Below are positions 9,338 to 17,741 of a stretch of DNA of 64,000 nucleotides, in pieces. The translations under genes were made by a program, and so were the position numbers. The notes beneath the pieces are model-generated. The model saw only the letters and a program-made list of their open reading frames with translations. It did no database searches and had not been told where the DNA came from. Origin of the DNA: Puia dinghuensis (GTDB taxonomy: Bacteria > Bacteroidota > Bacteroidia > Chitinophagales > Chitinophagaceae); the NCBI RefSeq assembly GCF_014642875.1, contig NZ_BMJC01000001.1:167335-231334 (forward strand), given 5' to 3'. Each line of letters opens with the position of its first letter. Position 1 is the first letter of the stretch.

Positions 9338-10438
9338 TTAGAGTTTCACGGGCTGTTTTGAAGATGCGGTCTTGTAGATTGCTTCGACAAGGCGGATATC
9401 GCGCCGGCCTTCCTCGCCCGGCGCCAACATGGGTCGCTTTTCTATAATGGATAGGGCATCGTCGTCCATTTGTTTGGCCTGTTGGAAGGGAACCTCGTAT
9501 GGATGATGGATAATACCCAGGGGGCTGGTGCCGTTCTGGCCATTGTATTCGGAATAGGGCTGCATTTTTATGTCTCCCTTATCACAGCTGATCGTAATAA
9601 AATTCATATACTCCCCAAAACTGGTTTTGATGTCGGCGGTCACACCACCGGGAAATTCGAGCATGGCAATGGTTGTTTCATCGAGGCCGTTTTTGTAGAT
9701 CTCCGGTCGCGTAGTGGAGGTTTCGGCTGAAAGGATGGAGGTTGGTTCCATGCCTGTCCCTAATCTGGCTCCCTGGATAGCATACACGCCCATATCGTAC
9801 AATACTCCGCCACCCATCTCTTTTTTTTGCTTCCAGTGATCGGTGCGATTTTCGCGGTAGCCGGCCGCGCAGTTGACTTTCTTCACCTTGCCGAGGTGTT
9901 GTCCTTGCACCAATGCGCGCCACTCCTGGGTATTCGGCTCATGCTGCAGGCGGTAACCGATGGCAAGCGACTTTTTGTTGGTCCGGCAAGCATCGATCAT
10001 GGCCGTGCATTCCGCCTCCGTCAATGCCATGGGCTTTTCGCACCATACTTCTTTGCCTGCGTTGGCGGCCTTTATTACGTATTCTTTATGCATGGAGGGT
10101 GGTAAGACTACGTAGACCACATCGATATCGGGGTTATTGGCGATGCTGTCGAAGTTCTGATAGTTGTAAATGTTCTTGTCCGGAATATTGTATTTTTTTT
10201 GCCACGCTTGTGCCTTGGCAGGGGTACCCGTTACGATGCCGGCGAGGTAACAGTGTCTGGTTTGTTGCAGGGCCGGCGCCAGCAGGTCGGTGCTATAGTA
10301 GCCCAGGCCGACCAGTGCTACCCCCAGTTTGTCTTTGGAGGCTCTTGGAGTGGAGAAGATCGTCCTGGGAGAAAGCAGGAGGATGCCGCCGCCGGCAGCG
10401 ATCGTTTTAATGGCACGTCTCCTTGAAATGAAGTTCAT
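9338..10438 (-). CDS. Gfo/Idh/MocA family oxidoreductase, exported
   Basis: The frame extends to 10519, but the ATG at 10436-10438 gives a clean twin-arginine leader (MNFISRRRAIKTIAAGGG) and a 366-residue protein. The Rossmann fold begins at LGVALVGLGYYSTDLL, and EKPMALTEAE is the family motif carrying the catalytic lysine that contacts NAD(P). The C-terminal alpha/beta domain has GGGVLYDMGVYAIQGARL, as in glucose-fructose oxidoreductases. It would oxidise or reduce a sugar or sugar acid with tightly bound NAD(P), probably in the periplasm given the leader. It is transcribed away from SusC, and the 270-bp gap between them holds two operator-like dyads, so the two directions may be co-regulated. 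The substrate is unknown. Confidence 0.83.
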   Translation of the reverse strand: MNFISRRRAIKTIAAGGGILLLSPRTIFSTPRASKDKLGVALVGLGYYSTDLLAPALQQTRHCYLAGIVTGTPAKAQAWQKKYNIPDKNIYNYQNFDSIANNPDIDVVYVVLPPSMHKEYVIKAANAGKEVWCEKPMALTEAECTAMIDACRTNKKSLAIGYRLQHEPNTQEWRALVQGQHLGKVKKVNCAAGYRENRTDHWKQKKEMGGGVLYDMGVYAIQGARLGTGMEPTSILSAETSTTRPEIYKNGLDETTIAMLEFPGGVTADIKTSFGEYMNFITISCDKGDIKMQPYSEYNGQNGTSPLGIIHHPYEVPFQQAKQMDDDALSIIEKRPMLAPGEEGRRDIRLVEAIYKTASSKQPVKL

Positions 10439-10461
10439 ACGATAACAATTTAAGGTTACGA

Positions 10462-10469
10462 CAAAGGTA
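10462..10469 (-). promoter_or_regulatory. Candidate -7 box for the oxidoreductase gene
   Basis: Read on the minus strand this is TACCTTTG, an exact match to the Bacteroidota -7 consensus TAnnTTTG, 23 bp upstream of the ATG ending at 10438. I see no convincing TTTG -33 element at the expected distance. Confidence 0.45.
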
Positions 10470-10513
10470 AAATTCGGGTTCGAATAGCTGGAAGTCTTCG
10501 CCGGGGATACTGA

Positions 10514-10529
10514 ATTCAATTGATTGAAT
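10514..10529. promoter_or_regulatory. LacI-type operator candidate 1
   Basis: The sequence is ATTCAAT-TG-ATTGAAT: perfect 7-bp inverted arms around a 2-bp centre, the form expected for a LacI/GalR dimer site. It lies between the divergent oxidoreductase and SusC genes and matches the dyad at 10614-10629 in every arm position. The two dyads start exactly 100 bp apart. Confidence 0.6.
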
Positions 10530-10613
10530 AAACGTGTAAGAATTTAAAATATGTTAATATCAATTGATATACAATTACATATGTAAATATAAGGAAAAAG
10601 GGAAAAATATTTT

Positions 10614-10629
10614 ATTCAATCGATTGAAT
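10614..10629. promoter_or_regulatory. LacI-type operator candidate 2 overlapping the SusC promoter
   Basis: ATTCAAT-CG-ATTGAAT is a perfect 16-bp palindrome. It ends 4 bp before the TAGCTTTG promoter box at 10634-10641, so a bound repressor would cover the -33/-7 spacer and block RNA polymerase. Its CG centre is typical of LacI-family operators. The adjacent LacI gene at 15603-16628 is the natural candidate ligand. Confidence 0.65.
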
Positions 10630-10633
10630 TTTT

Positions 10634-10641
10634 TAGCTTTG
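10634..10641 (+). promoter_or_regulatory. Candidate -7 box for susC/susD operon
   Basis: TAGCTTTG matches the Bacteroidota TAnnTTTG -7 consensus. It lies 68 bp upstream of the first ATG of the SusC gene and immediately downstream of the palindromic dyad. No clear -33 TTTG was found. Confidence 0.5.
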
Positions 10642-10708
10642 AAACCGATTGCATTGCAAGGCTTGACGCCGGGAACAAAATTCATTGTCACAACTAAAAC
10701 GCTGCTTA

Positions 10709-13700
10709 ATGAAACGATGTTTGCCATGTGGGGAACCAAATTATCCCCCCGCACGCCGACTATGGCGTAGTCACCCTCTTGGGTTTTCCCTTATTTTAAT
10801 GCTCTCCCTTCTCTCCTCGCTGACGGGCTTCGCCCAGCAACGGATCACCGTAACGGGCCGGGTTATTGCTGCCGACTCGGCGGTCAGCGGGGCGACCGTA
10901 CAGGTAAAAGGCGCCAAAGATGCCGTGCAGACGGGAGCCGATGGCGGGTTCTCCATCAATGCCCCGAAAGGCTCCAAACTGGTGATCACCTTTGTCGGTT
11001 ATGCGTCGGAAGAGATCGCCGCCGCCGCCACCTTCACGGTCGTACACCTAAGACAGACCGCACAACAAGGCAGTGAGGTCATCGTGGTTGGTTACGGCGT
11101 GCAAAAAAAGGCCACATTGACGGGATCCGTGGCCCAGGTATCGGGCGCAGAGATCGCCGTGAGCCCTTCCCCCAACGTTGGCGCATCGATGGCGGGTAAA
11201 CTGCCGGGCCTCATCGTTAATCAAGGTAATGGCGAACCGGGCAGGGATGATCCGAATATCCTTATCCGGGGTATGGCTACCATTCCGAATCCCGACCCCA
11301 ATGCCCCGGTGAATAGCGGCCCCCTCATTATCATCGATGGGGTGGAGCGCAGCCTGATCACCCGGCTCGACCCAAACGATATCGAGACCATTTCCGTGCT
11401 GAAGGATGCCTCTGCAGCCATCTATGGTGCGCGTGCTGCTAACGGGGTCATTCTCGTGACGACGAAGTCGGGGCGAAAGGGTAAGACGGTCTTCGACTTC
11501 AATTATAATTACGGTATCCAGGATGTAACGAAGATCCCCAAGATGCTGGATGCGCCCACGTATGCACAGGTATATAACGAGGGGTTGTTCTACCGCGAAG
11601 GGCGCCCTACGAACTTCACGCCATTTTATTCGGATTCGGCGATTCAGAAATTCAAGAACGGGTCCGACCCCGTCCTCTACCCCAATACCGACTGGGTAAA
11701 AGCGGTGCTCAAATCCTCGCATGTCCAGAAGGTCGGTATTCAGGCCAGCGGCGGTTCAGATGCCGTCCGGTACCTGCTGTCTTTCGGCTCGACAACACAG
11801 AATGGCGATTTCAAACACAGCCCGGATGATTTCCAGCAATACAATATGCGCCTCAAGCTGGATGCGGATCTGGCCCCCAACCTGACCGTTGGCGCAAACA
11901 TTTCGGGCATTTTCAGGGATGCTACCTACTCTTCTGTTACCGGGCAGCCAGGAGCAGGCACGGGTGTTAACTTCGTCAATATCTTACAGTCGAACCCCAC
12001 CCTGGCCGCGATCTATCCCAATGGATTGATCGCTCCGGGCCGGTTGAACCAGAACCCGCTGCTGCTGGATCAAGAGGGTTTTGACAAGATCAGCAATGGT
12101 TCCATCTACACTACATTTACGGGCACCTACCGCGTGCCCTTTGTTAAAGGGTTGCGAGTGGATGTATCCTATAACTACGACTTTGCGAACCAGTTCGAGA
12201 AACTCTGGCAGATCCCGGCCTATTTCTACTCGTACAATGTCAATACGGGGAATTATGATAAGCTACTCCAAAATACAGCTATCCAGCTGAACGATATCTA
12301 CAACAAATGGACCACACAGCTGACCAATGCGCGGTTCACCTATGACCGGACCTTTGCCGGTAAACACCATGTGACGGCCCTTGTCGGGGCGGAGCAGCAA
12401 TACAATACCAATTCCTTTACCAATGCGGGTCGCAAGAATTTTGTGAGCTCCGCCGTTCCGCAACTCAATGTGGGCAGCACGGCCGCGGCGGATCAGAGTG
12501 TCGCCGGCAGCGCCTCCGCGGGAGCTTATAACAACTTTTTCGGCCGGCTGAACTATGACTTCGCATCCAAATACCTGCTGGAATTCTCGTTCCGGGACAA
12601 CGGCTCACAGATCTTTCCCGTGGGCAAGCGCTACGGCTTTTTCCCGGGCGGTTCGGCAGGATGGGTGCTTTCCGAAGAGAAGTTCATGCATAACATCCCC
12701 GCCATCACCTACCTGAAACTAAGGGCTTCTCACGGCGAACTGGGCAACGACCGGGTGTATCCCTACCAGTACCTGCAGTCTTATTCCTTCGGGAACAACT
12801 ACGTATTCGGACAGGCCGATGTGCCCGGGATCCATCCGAACACGGTGCCCAACGCGGATATCACCTGGGAGGTGAGCAAGAAGACGGACTTCGGCCTGGT
12901 GGCCACATTGTGGAACGGCCTGCTGGGGATCGACGCTACCTATTTCCTGGAGCATCGTTCGAAGATCCTGGTGCAGCCCAATCTTTCCGTGAGCAATATT
13001 TATGGCTATCCCAGCCTGCCCAGCGAGAATATCGGGAAGGTGAACAACCAAGGCTACGAGCTGATCCTGACGCACAAGCAGTCCTTCAACAACTGGTCTT
13101 ACTCGATCCTGGCGAATCTCAGCTACGCCAGGAGCAAGATCATCTATATGGATGAAGTACCCCATGCGGAACCCTGGCAAAACCAGACGGGCCACCCGAT
13201 CGGTTCCGCGCTTTATTACAAGGCCATCGGCATCTTCAAGGACCAGGCTGACCTGACGAGGAATGCCAACCAGGCCGGCACCGGCTCGCAGGTAGGCGAC
13301 CAAAAGATCGCCAATCTGAGCGGCGGTTCGCAGATCACGGCCAATGACCAGTTCCGCTTCGATTATTCCGCGATCCCCATGGAGACCTTTGGCCTCACTA
13401 CTATTATCCGCTATAAATCCTGGGATCTAAACCTCTTCTTCTACGGGCAGACGAAAGCGTACAACTTTGACCAGGTGTATGCGAACCTGGGCAACACGGA
13501 CTTTTCCAATGCGATGGTGGCCAGGGCGAACAATCGTTGGACGGTGAGCAATCCCAACGGCAGTCTTCCCCGGTCCAATGAGTGGACGCCAGGCGCGACC
13601 ACTTTGTACCTGAAGGATGCAACCTTTATCCGTCTGAAGACGGCTGAAATAGGTTATAGCCTGCCCCATAGCCTGATAACAAGGACGAAGACCTTCAACG

Positions 13701-13840
13701 ATGTGCGGTTCTATGTCAGCGGCTTCAACGTGCTCACCTGGGCGAAGGCTATCAAATATGCCGACCCCGAGATCAGCGGGAACTCCACTACGTACCCGCA
13801 ACAACGGATCATCAATTTTGGATGCACAGTCAAGTTTTAA
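10709..13840 (+). CDS. susC: SusC/RagA family TonB-dependent outer-membrane transporter
   Basis: This 1043-residue SusC homologue imports glycan oligosaccharides across the outer membrane in complex with its SusD partner. I chose the ATG at 10709; an upstream TTG at 10685 is also in frame. After an unusually long N-region the signal core LILMLSLLSSLTGFAQQ appears. A CarboxypepD_reg-like domain (about 45-125) and a plug follow, with VVGYGVQKKATLTGSVAQV, the RGxxTIP-like segment and the SusC signature DPNDIETISVLKDASAAIYG. The 22-strand barrel runs from about 250 to the terminal FGCTVKF. SusD starts 14 bp downstream. The promoter carries a candidate -7 box and a LacI-type palindrome. Specificity cannot be read from the sequence; the neighbouring fucosidases and GH97-GH3 suggest a fucosylated hemicellulose. 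Confidence 0.92.
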   Translation: MKRCLPCGEPNYPPARRLWRSHPLGFSLILMLSLLSSLTGFAQQRITVTGRVIAADSAVSGATVQVKGAKDAVQTGADGGFSINAPKGSKLVITFVGYASEEIAAAATFTVVHLRQTAQQGSEVIVVGYGVQKKATLTGSVAQVSGAEIAVSPSPNVGASMAGKLPGLIVNQGNGEPGRDDPNILIRGMATIPNPDPNAPVNSGPLIIIDGVERSLITRLDPNDIETISVLKDASAAIYGARAANGVILVTTKSGRKGKTVFDFNYNYGIQDVTKIPKMLDAPTYAQVYNEGLFYREGRPTNFTPFYSDSAIQKFKNGSDPVLYPNTDWVKAVLKSSHVQKVGIQASGGSDAVRYLLSFGSTTQNGDFKHSPDDFQQYNMRLKLDADLAPNLTVGANISGIFRDATYSSVTGQPGAGTGVNFVNILQSNPTLAAIYPNGLIAPGRLNQNPLLLDQEGFDKISNGSIYTTFTGTYRVPFVKGLRVDVSYNYDFANQFEKLWQIPAYFYSYNVNTGNYDKLLQNTAIQLNDIYNKWTTQLTNARFTYDRTFAGKHHVTALVGAEQQYNTNSFTNAGRKNFVSSAVPQLNVGSTAAADQSVAGSASAGAYNNFFGRLNYDFASKYLLEFSFRDNGSQIFPVGKRYGFFPGGSAGWVLSEEKFMHNIPAITYLKLRASHGELGNDRVYPYQYLQSYSFGNNYVFGQADVPGIHPNTVPNADITWEVSKKTDFGLVATLWNGLLGIDATYFLEHRSKILVQPNLSVSNIYGYPSLPSENIGKVNNQGYELILTHKQSFNNWSYSILANLSYARSKIIYMDEVPHAEPWQNQTGHPIGSALYYKAIGIFKDQADLTRNANQAGTGSQVGDQKIANLSGGSQITANDQFRFDYSAIPMETFGLTTIIRYKSWDLNLFFYGQTKAYNFDQVYANLGNTDFSNAMVARANNRWTVSNPNGSLPRSNEWTPGATTLYLKDATFIRLKTAEIGYSLPHSLITRTKTFNDVRFYVSGFNVLTWAKAIKYADPEISGNSTTYPQQRIINFGCTVKF

Positions 13841-13854
13841 AATTGTCAACAGAT

Positions 13855-15573
13855 ATGAAAAAAATACTTGTCATAATCATCATTGCCGGCAGTCTGGCGG
13901 CTTGCCGAAGAAATGTGCTGGACATTCCTCCGCAGGACAGGATCGCAGAGAATGTCGTCTGGACCGATCAAAACCTGGTGGCTGCTTATCAGAACAGCCT
14001 GTACAACGGGATACCCCATGGTTTCTACCTTCATATGTACTCGAAGTACAGCGACGAAGCGATCAATACGGCGCCATGCTGCGGGGCGGATATCTTCAAG
14101 CAGAATACCTACAACCCGGACAATATCGCCAGTGTCAACAACGGCGATTTCTGGGGCGGATATATGTATTACTGGACCCAGGGGTACCAGTATATCCGGC
14201 AGGCTAATTATTTCCTCCAGAAGATGGCGGCCGCTGGTTCGATCAGTTTCCCGACCAAGACGCGATTGATCGGGGAAACGCACTTCATAAGGGCATTCAT
14301 CTATTTCAACCTCATCGAACGCTATGGCGGCGTGCCAATCGTCGATACGGCTTACACATTGGGCGATAGCGCGAATTTCAAGCGGAACACCTTCGACGAA
14401 TGCGTAGCCTTCATCAAGAAAGACCTGGACGCCGCAAAGACGGCTTTGCCGCAGCGATACCAGGCAACAGACCCGAATTTTGGCCGGGCGACGCAGGACG
14501 CCTGCCTGGCGTTGTGGTCACGGGTTACGCTATACGCCGCTTCGCCCCTGTTCAATACGACCAGCGATCAGTCCAGGTGGCAGACGGCCTCCGACGCTGC
14601 CGCCGCGCTGCTCAACAGCGGGTATTCATTGTATTCGGATTACCGAACCTTGTTCAACCAGCCAAGCGGCAGTGCGGAGAACGAGTATATTTTTACCCGG
14701 GAGTTCACCACGGCCAACGGTACCCAGTATCCCATGCACAACCTTGGCCGCCGCTATGGCGCCTACGGCGGATGGTGGGCGAGCAACGGTCCTTCGCAGA
14801 ACCTGGTCGACGATTATGATATGGCCACGACGGGTGAGCCGCCCTTCAAGTGGACCGGCGGAGGACCTGGGGCAACGACGGCGGCTACGCAGTCGCCCAA
14901 CCCAGTTTCGGGATACGATCCCAACCATCCCTATTGGAACAGGGACCCGCGGTTCCAGGCGACCGTCTGGTGTGATTCGGGGACCTATCACGGCGATACC
15001 CTTTTTACATGGATCGCTTCCGATGGGAATTCCTGGGGATTCGACTCTTATAAACAAAGCAGTGATAATCCCGAAGGAGGATATATCCTGAAGAAATTCA
15101 TGCCGGACAATGGGCCGATCAACTGGCAGACGTTCTACACAACACCGTGGCCTTTCTTCCGCCTGGCGGAGATCTACCTCAACTATGCCGAGGCGCAGTT
15201 CAATCTCGGTAACGAGGCCGTATGCCGGCAATACATCAATCTGGTGCGGGCAAGGGTAAACATGCCGCCGGTCCCCGCGACGTATACCGGCACGGCCTTA
15301 CGCGACCGGCTCTACAACGAACGACGCATCGAGTTGGCCTTCGAGGGACACCGGTTCTTCGACGAGCGGCGGTGGACGATCGCAGGGGATATAGAGAACC
15401 GGCCACTGCGGGGAATGAAGATCATCAAAAACCTCCAGACCGGAGTGACGACATACACGCCAGTAACCTGGCTGCAGAAGATCCCTTATACCAGCGCCAT
15501 GAACTTAATACCAATTGAAAGGGCGGAAATAAAGCGGGACCCGAATGTGACGCAATCGCCGGGCTGGCAATAG
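13855..15573 (+). CDS. susD: SusD/RagB family surface glycan-binding lipoprotein
   Basis: The in-frame ATG at 13822 overlaps the SusC gene, but ATGAAAAAAATAC at 13855 gives a proper lipoprotein signal, MKKILVIIIIAGSLAAC with the lipidated Cys at 17, and a protein of 572 aa. SusD features include TRLIGETHFIRAFIYFNLIERYGGVPIVDTAY (first TPR region), RATQDACLALWSRVTLYAASPLF, the late FRLAEIYLNYAEAQFNLG, and the C-terminal RLYNERRIELAFEGHRFFDERRW. The protein caps the SusC barrel and binds oligosaccharide on the cell surface. The 14-bp gap and shared orientation place it in the SusC operon. An inverted repeat follows the stop. Confidence 0.92.
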   Translation: MKKILVIIIIAGSLAACRRNVLDIPPQDRIAENVVWTDQNLVAAYQNSLYNGIPHGFYLHMYSKYSDEAINTAPCCGADIFKQNTYNPDNIASVNNGDFWGGYMYYWTQGYQYIRQANYFLQKMAAAGSISFPTKTRLIGETHFIRAFIYFNLIERYGGVPIVDTAYTLGDSANFKRNTFDECVAFIKKDLDAAKTALPQRYQATDPNFGRATQDACLALWSRVTLYAASPLFNTTSDQSRWQTASDAAAALLNSGYSLYSDYRTLFNQPSGSAENEYIFTREFTTANGTQYPMHNLGRRYGAYGGWWASNGPSQNLVDDYDMATTGEPPFKWTGGGPGATTAATQSPNPVSGYDPNHPYWNRDPRFQATVWCDSGTYHGDTLFTWIASDGNSWGFDSYKQSSDNPEGGYILKKFMPDNGPINWQTFYTTPWPFFRLAEIYLNYAEAQFNLGNEAVCRQYINLVRARVNMPPVPATYTGTALRDRLYNERRIELAFEGHRFFDERRWTIAGDIENRPLRGMKIIKNLQTGVTTYTPVTWLQKIPYTSAMNLIPIERAEIKRDPNVTQSPGWQ

Positions 15574-15579
15574 GGCTCT

Positions 15580-15616
15580 CCCGGCGGCGGGAAGACAAAT
15601 GGTTACTGCCGCCGGG
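15580..15616. terminator. Inverted repeat between convergent susD and lacI
   Basis: CCCGGCGGC at 15580-15588 pairs with GCCGCCGGG at 15608-15616, leaving a 19-nt loop that contains the end of the minus-strand LacI gene. The position between convergent genes suggests a bidirectional transcription stop. There is no obvious U-tract on either side, so it is not a textbook intrinsic terminator. Confidence 0.4.
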
Positions 15617-16628
15617 AACTTTGACGGATGCGGATCTCGGAAGCAATGACGACGGTTTCGGTCTTCGGCATCTCGTCCTGTTGGTAGATACGCTGGAAGT
15701 AAAGCTCGGCGGCTTTCCGGCCCAATTCCGCGCTGTGCTGGTCGATGGTCGAAAGGGAGGGTGTGACAAGTTGGGAAAAGGTCTCGTCGGCAAAGCCGAA
15801 TACACCCAACTGGGAAGGAATAGTGATGCCAAGGGCGGCAGCGGCGTCCATTACCCCCAGGGATTGGAGGTCGGACACGGTGAAAATGGCGTCCGGGCGG
15901 TTGGGAAGCCTCAACAGGGGTAAGGCAGCTTGATTTGCACGTTCGCGTGAGAGAACGTTGTCGATGATGAAATTGTAAGGAATAGACAGGTTGGCTTCGG
16001 CGATGGCCGCGATGAACCCTTCCTTGCGCTCCCGGAAGATCTTCACGAGGTCCGGGCCGCCAAGAAAGGCAATGTTCCGGTAGCCCTCTCGGATGAGGCT
16101 CCTGACGGCTTCATAGGACACTGCCTTGTTATCATTGATAACCTTGAAGCTGTCGAAGGCATCAAGACAACGGTCGAATTGAATGACGGGGATCTTGTTC
16201 TTTGCAATCTGCCGGAGATGATCGGTACTGGCCGTTTCTTCCGCATTGGAGATGAGGATACAGTCGACATTCTGATGGATAAGGGTTTCGATGGCCTTGC
16301 CTTCCTTTTCGTAGGACTCGTGGGACTGGCAGATGACCAGGCTGTGGTTATTGGCAAAACAAACCTCTTCGATGCCTGAAATGGCATCGGAAAAAAAACT
16401 CTGGTTGATATGTGGAACGACTACGCCGATGGTCCGGGACTGACCACGCCGAAGATTGGCAGCACGCGAATTGTGCTTATAGTTGAGTTGCTCAGCCTTT
16501 TCCCTTACGCGCTGCCGCATGCTCTCGCTGACGGATTCGTGGCTGCTCAGCGCTTTGGAGACATAGGAGGGGGAGATGTTGAGTTCCTTGGCAATGTCAT
16601 AGATCGTCGCGCGTTTTCGGCTGTTCAT
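15603..16628 (-). CDS. LacI/GalR family transcriptional regulator
   Basis: This 341-residue regulator has the classical LacI helix-turn-helix and hinge at residues 1-60 (ATIYDIAKELNISPSYVSKAL and NYKHNSRAANLRRG). The periplasmic-binding-protein-like core follows from TIGVVVPHINQSFFSDAISGIEEV. ILISNAEE, VIQFDR and GGPDLVKIFRERKEGF line the effector site. LacI proteins of this type repress sugar genes until a monosaccharide or derivative binds. The gene lies between SusD (convergent) and the aldo/keto reductase (divergent, 35-bp gap), so autoregulation and control of both flanking operons are plausible. Candidate operators are at 16637, 10614 and 10514. The effector is unknown; L-fucose or a fucose metabolite would fit the context, but this is inference. 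Confidence 0.9.
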   Translation of the reverse strand: MNSRKRATIYDIAKELNISPSYVSKALSSHESVSESMRQRVREKAEQLNYKHNSRAANLRRGQSRTIGVVVPHINQSFFSDAISGIEEVCFANNHSLVICQSHESYEKEGKAIETLIHQNVDCILISNAEETASTDHLRQIAKNKIPVIQFDRCLDAFDSFKVINDNKAVSYEAVRSLIREGYRNIAFLGGPDLVKIFRERKEGFIAAIAEANLSIPYNFIIDNVLSRERANQAALPLLRLPNRPDAIFTVSDLQSLGVMDAAAALGITIPSQLGVFGFADETFSQLVTPSLSTIDQHSAELGRKAAELYFQRIYQQDEMPKTETVVIASEIRIRQSSRRQ

Positions 16629-16636
16629 GTCAACTT

Positions 16637-16650
16637 TTTCAATGTTGAAA
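16637..16650. promoter_or_regulatory. Operator-like dyad in the lacI / aldo-keto reductase divergent gap
   Basis: TTTCAA-TG-TTGAAA is a perfect inverted repeat with a 2-bp centre, lying inside the 35-bp gap between the divergent starts at 16628 and 16664. It resembles the two dyads near SusC (TTCAA arm, 2-bp TG or CG centre) but is not identical. It is a reasonable autoregulatory site for the LacI protein. Confidence 0.45.
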
Positions 16651-16663
16651 TTAGGTTGAATTC

Positions 16664-17704
16664 ATGAGAAACAATAGCCTTATGGAAATAAAATTACCGT
16701 CGGTTGTATTCGGTACCAGCGGACTGGGAAATCTGTTCGCCGCCACCCCCGAGGAGGTTAAAACACGGGTCGTGGAGGCATGCACGTCCTTGTCAGACGC
16801 ACCGGTGGTCTTTGACTGCGCCGGCAAATACGGGGCCGGTCTGGCGCTGGAAGTCTTGGGCCGGGCACTGCGTCGGCTGAATGTCGATCCACAGGATGTG
16901 GTCATCAGCAATAAATTGGGCTGGGTCCGAAGCCCATTGCTCGGCGATGAACCAACGTTCGAGCCGGGGGTCTGGAAGGACCTTCGTTACGACGCAGTGC
17001 AGAAGATTGGTTACGACGGGATACTGGAGTGCTTTGAACAGGGGAATCAATTGCTGGGCGGCTATACGCCGCAAATGGTGTCGGTGCATGATCCGGATGA
17101 ATATCTGGCCGGCGGCGGTGTGCAAAAGGGCCTGGATCTCCGCCGTTATGCAGATATTCTCGATGCCTATGAAGCCTTGTTCGACCTGAAGCGCCAGGGG
17201 CGGGTGTCGGCAGTCGGCGTCGGCGCGAAGGACTGGCGCGTGATAAAGCAGATCGTGGAGGATGTGTCACTGGATTGGGTGATGTTTGCCAATAGTATGA
17301 CCGTGAAAAACCATCCGCCGGAGTTGATGGACCTCATCAGAAAGCTGGCTGATCGGGGCATTGCAGTGATCAATTCCGCCGTTTTTCATTCCGGGTTCCT
17401 CGTAGGTTCTGATTACTTTGACTATCGAAAACAACAACGCGCTGACGCAGCTTCGGCGCCCCTGTACCGATGGCGGGAAGAGTTCTTTGCCGTCTGCGAC
17501 GAATTCCAGGTGACGCCTGCGGCGGCTTGCGTGCAGTTCGCCCTAATGGTGCCGGGCGTCAGCAGCATTGCGTTGCACTGCTCCGAGGCCGGCCGGGTAA
17601 GAGAGAACCTGGACCTGGCGGCCCGGCCGCTCCCGGAGGAGTTTTGGCGGGCATTGCAGGAGCGGCATCTGATCGATGTGGATATCCCGGCATTCGTGCG
17701 GTGA
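16664..17704 (+). CDS. Aldo/keto reductase, L-fucose / D-threo-aldose dehydrogenase-like
   Basis: This 346-residue cytoplasmic protein has the aldo/keto reductase barrel with the tetrad D51, Y56 (in FDCAGKYG), K84 (SNKLGW) and H141 ([10 protein letters not shown]). The [10 protein letters not shown] opening and the HDPDEY phrase are typical of the subgroup that oxidises L-fucose, L-galactose or D-arabinose at C1 (D-threo-aldose dehydrogenases) and pyridoxal 4-dehydrogenase. No signal peptide is present. A second in-frame ATG at 16682 is an alternative start. It precedes the GH95 gene by 37 bp and is divergent from lacI. Oxidation of L-fucose released by the GH29 and GH95 enzymes is the best context-based role; the rest of the fucose pathway is not in the window. 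Confidence 0.75.
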   Translation: MRNNSLMEIKLPSVVFGTSGLGNLFAATPEEVKTRVVEACTSLSDAPVVFDCAGKYGAGLALEVLGRALRRLNVDPQDVVISNKLGWVRSPLLGDEPTFEPGVWKDLRYDAVQKIGYDGILECFEQGNQLLGGYTPQMVSVHDPDEYLAGGGVQKGLDLRRYADILDAYEALFDLKRQGRVSAVGVGAKDWRVIKQIVEDVSLDWVMFANSMTVKNHPPELMDLIRKLADRGIAVINSAVFHSGFLVGSDYFDYRKQQRADAASAPLYRWREEFFAVCDEFQVTPAAACVQFALMVPGVSSIALHCSEAGRVRENLDLAARPLPEEFWRALQERHLIDVDIPAFVR

Positions 17705-17741
17705 TCGGCTAAGGAATTCATTAACAAACATACTATTTTCA

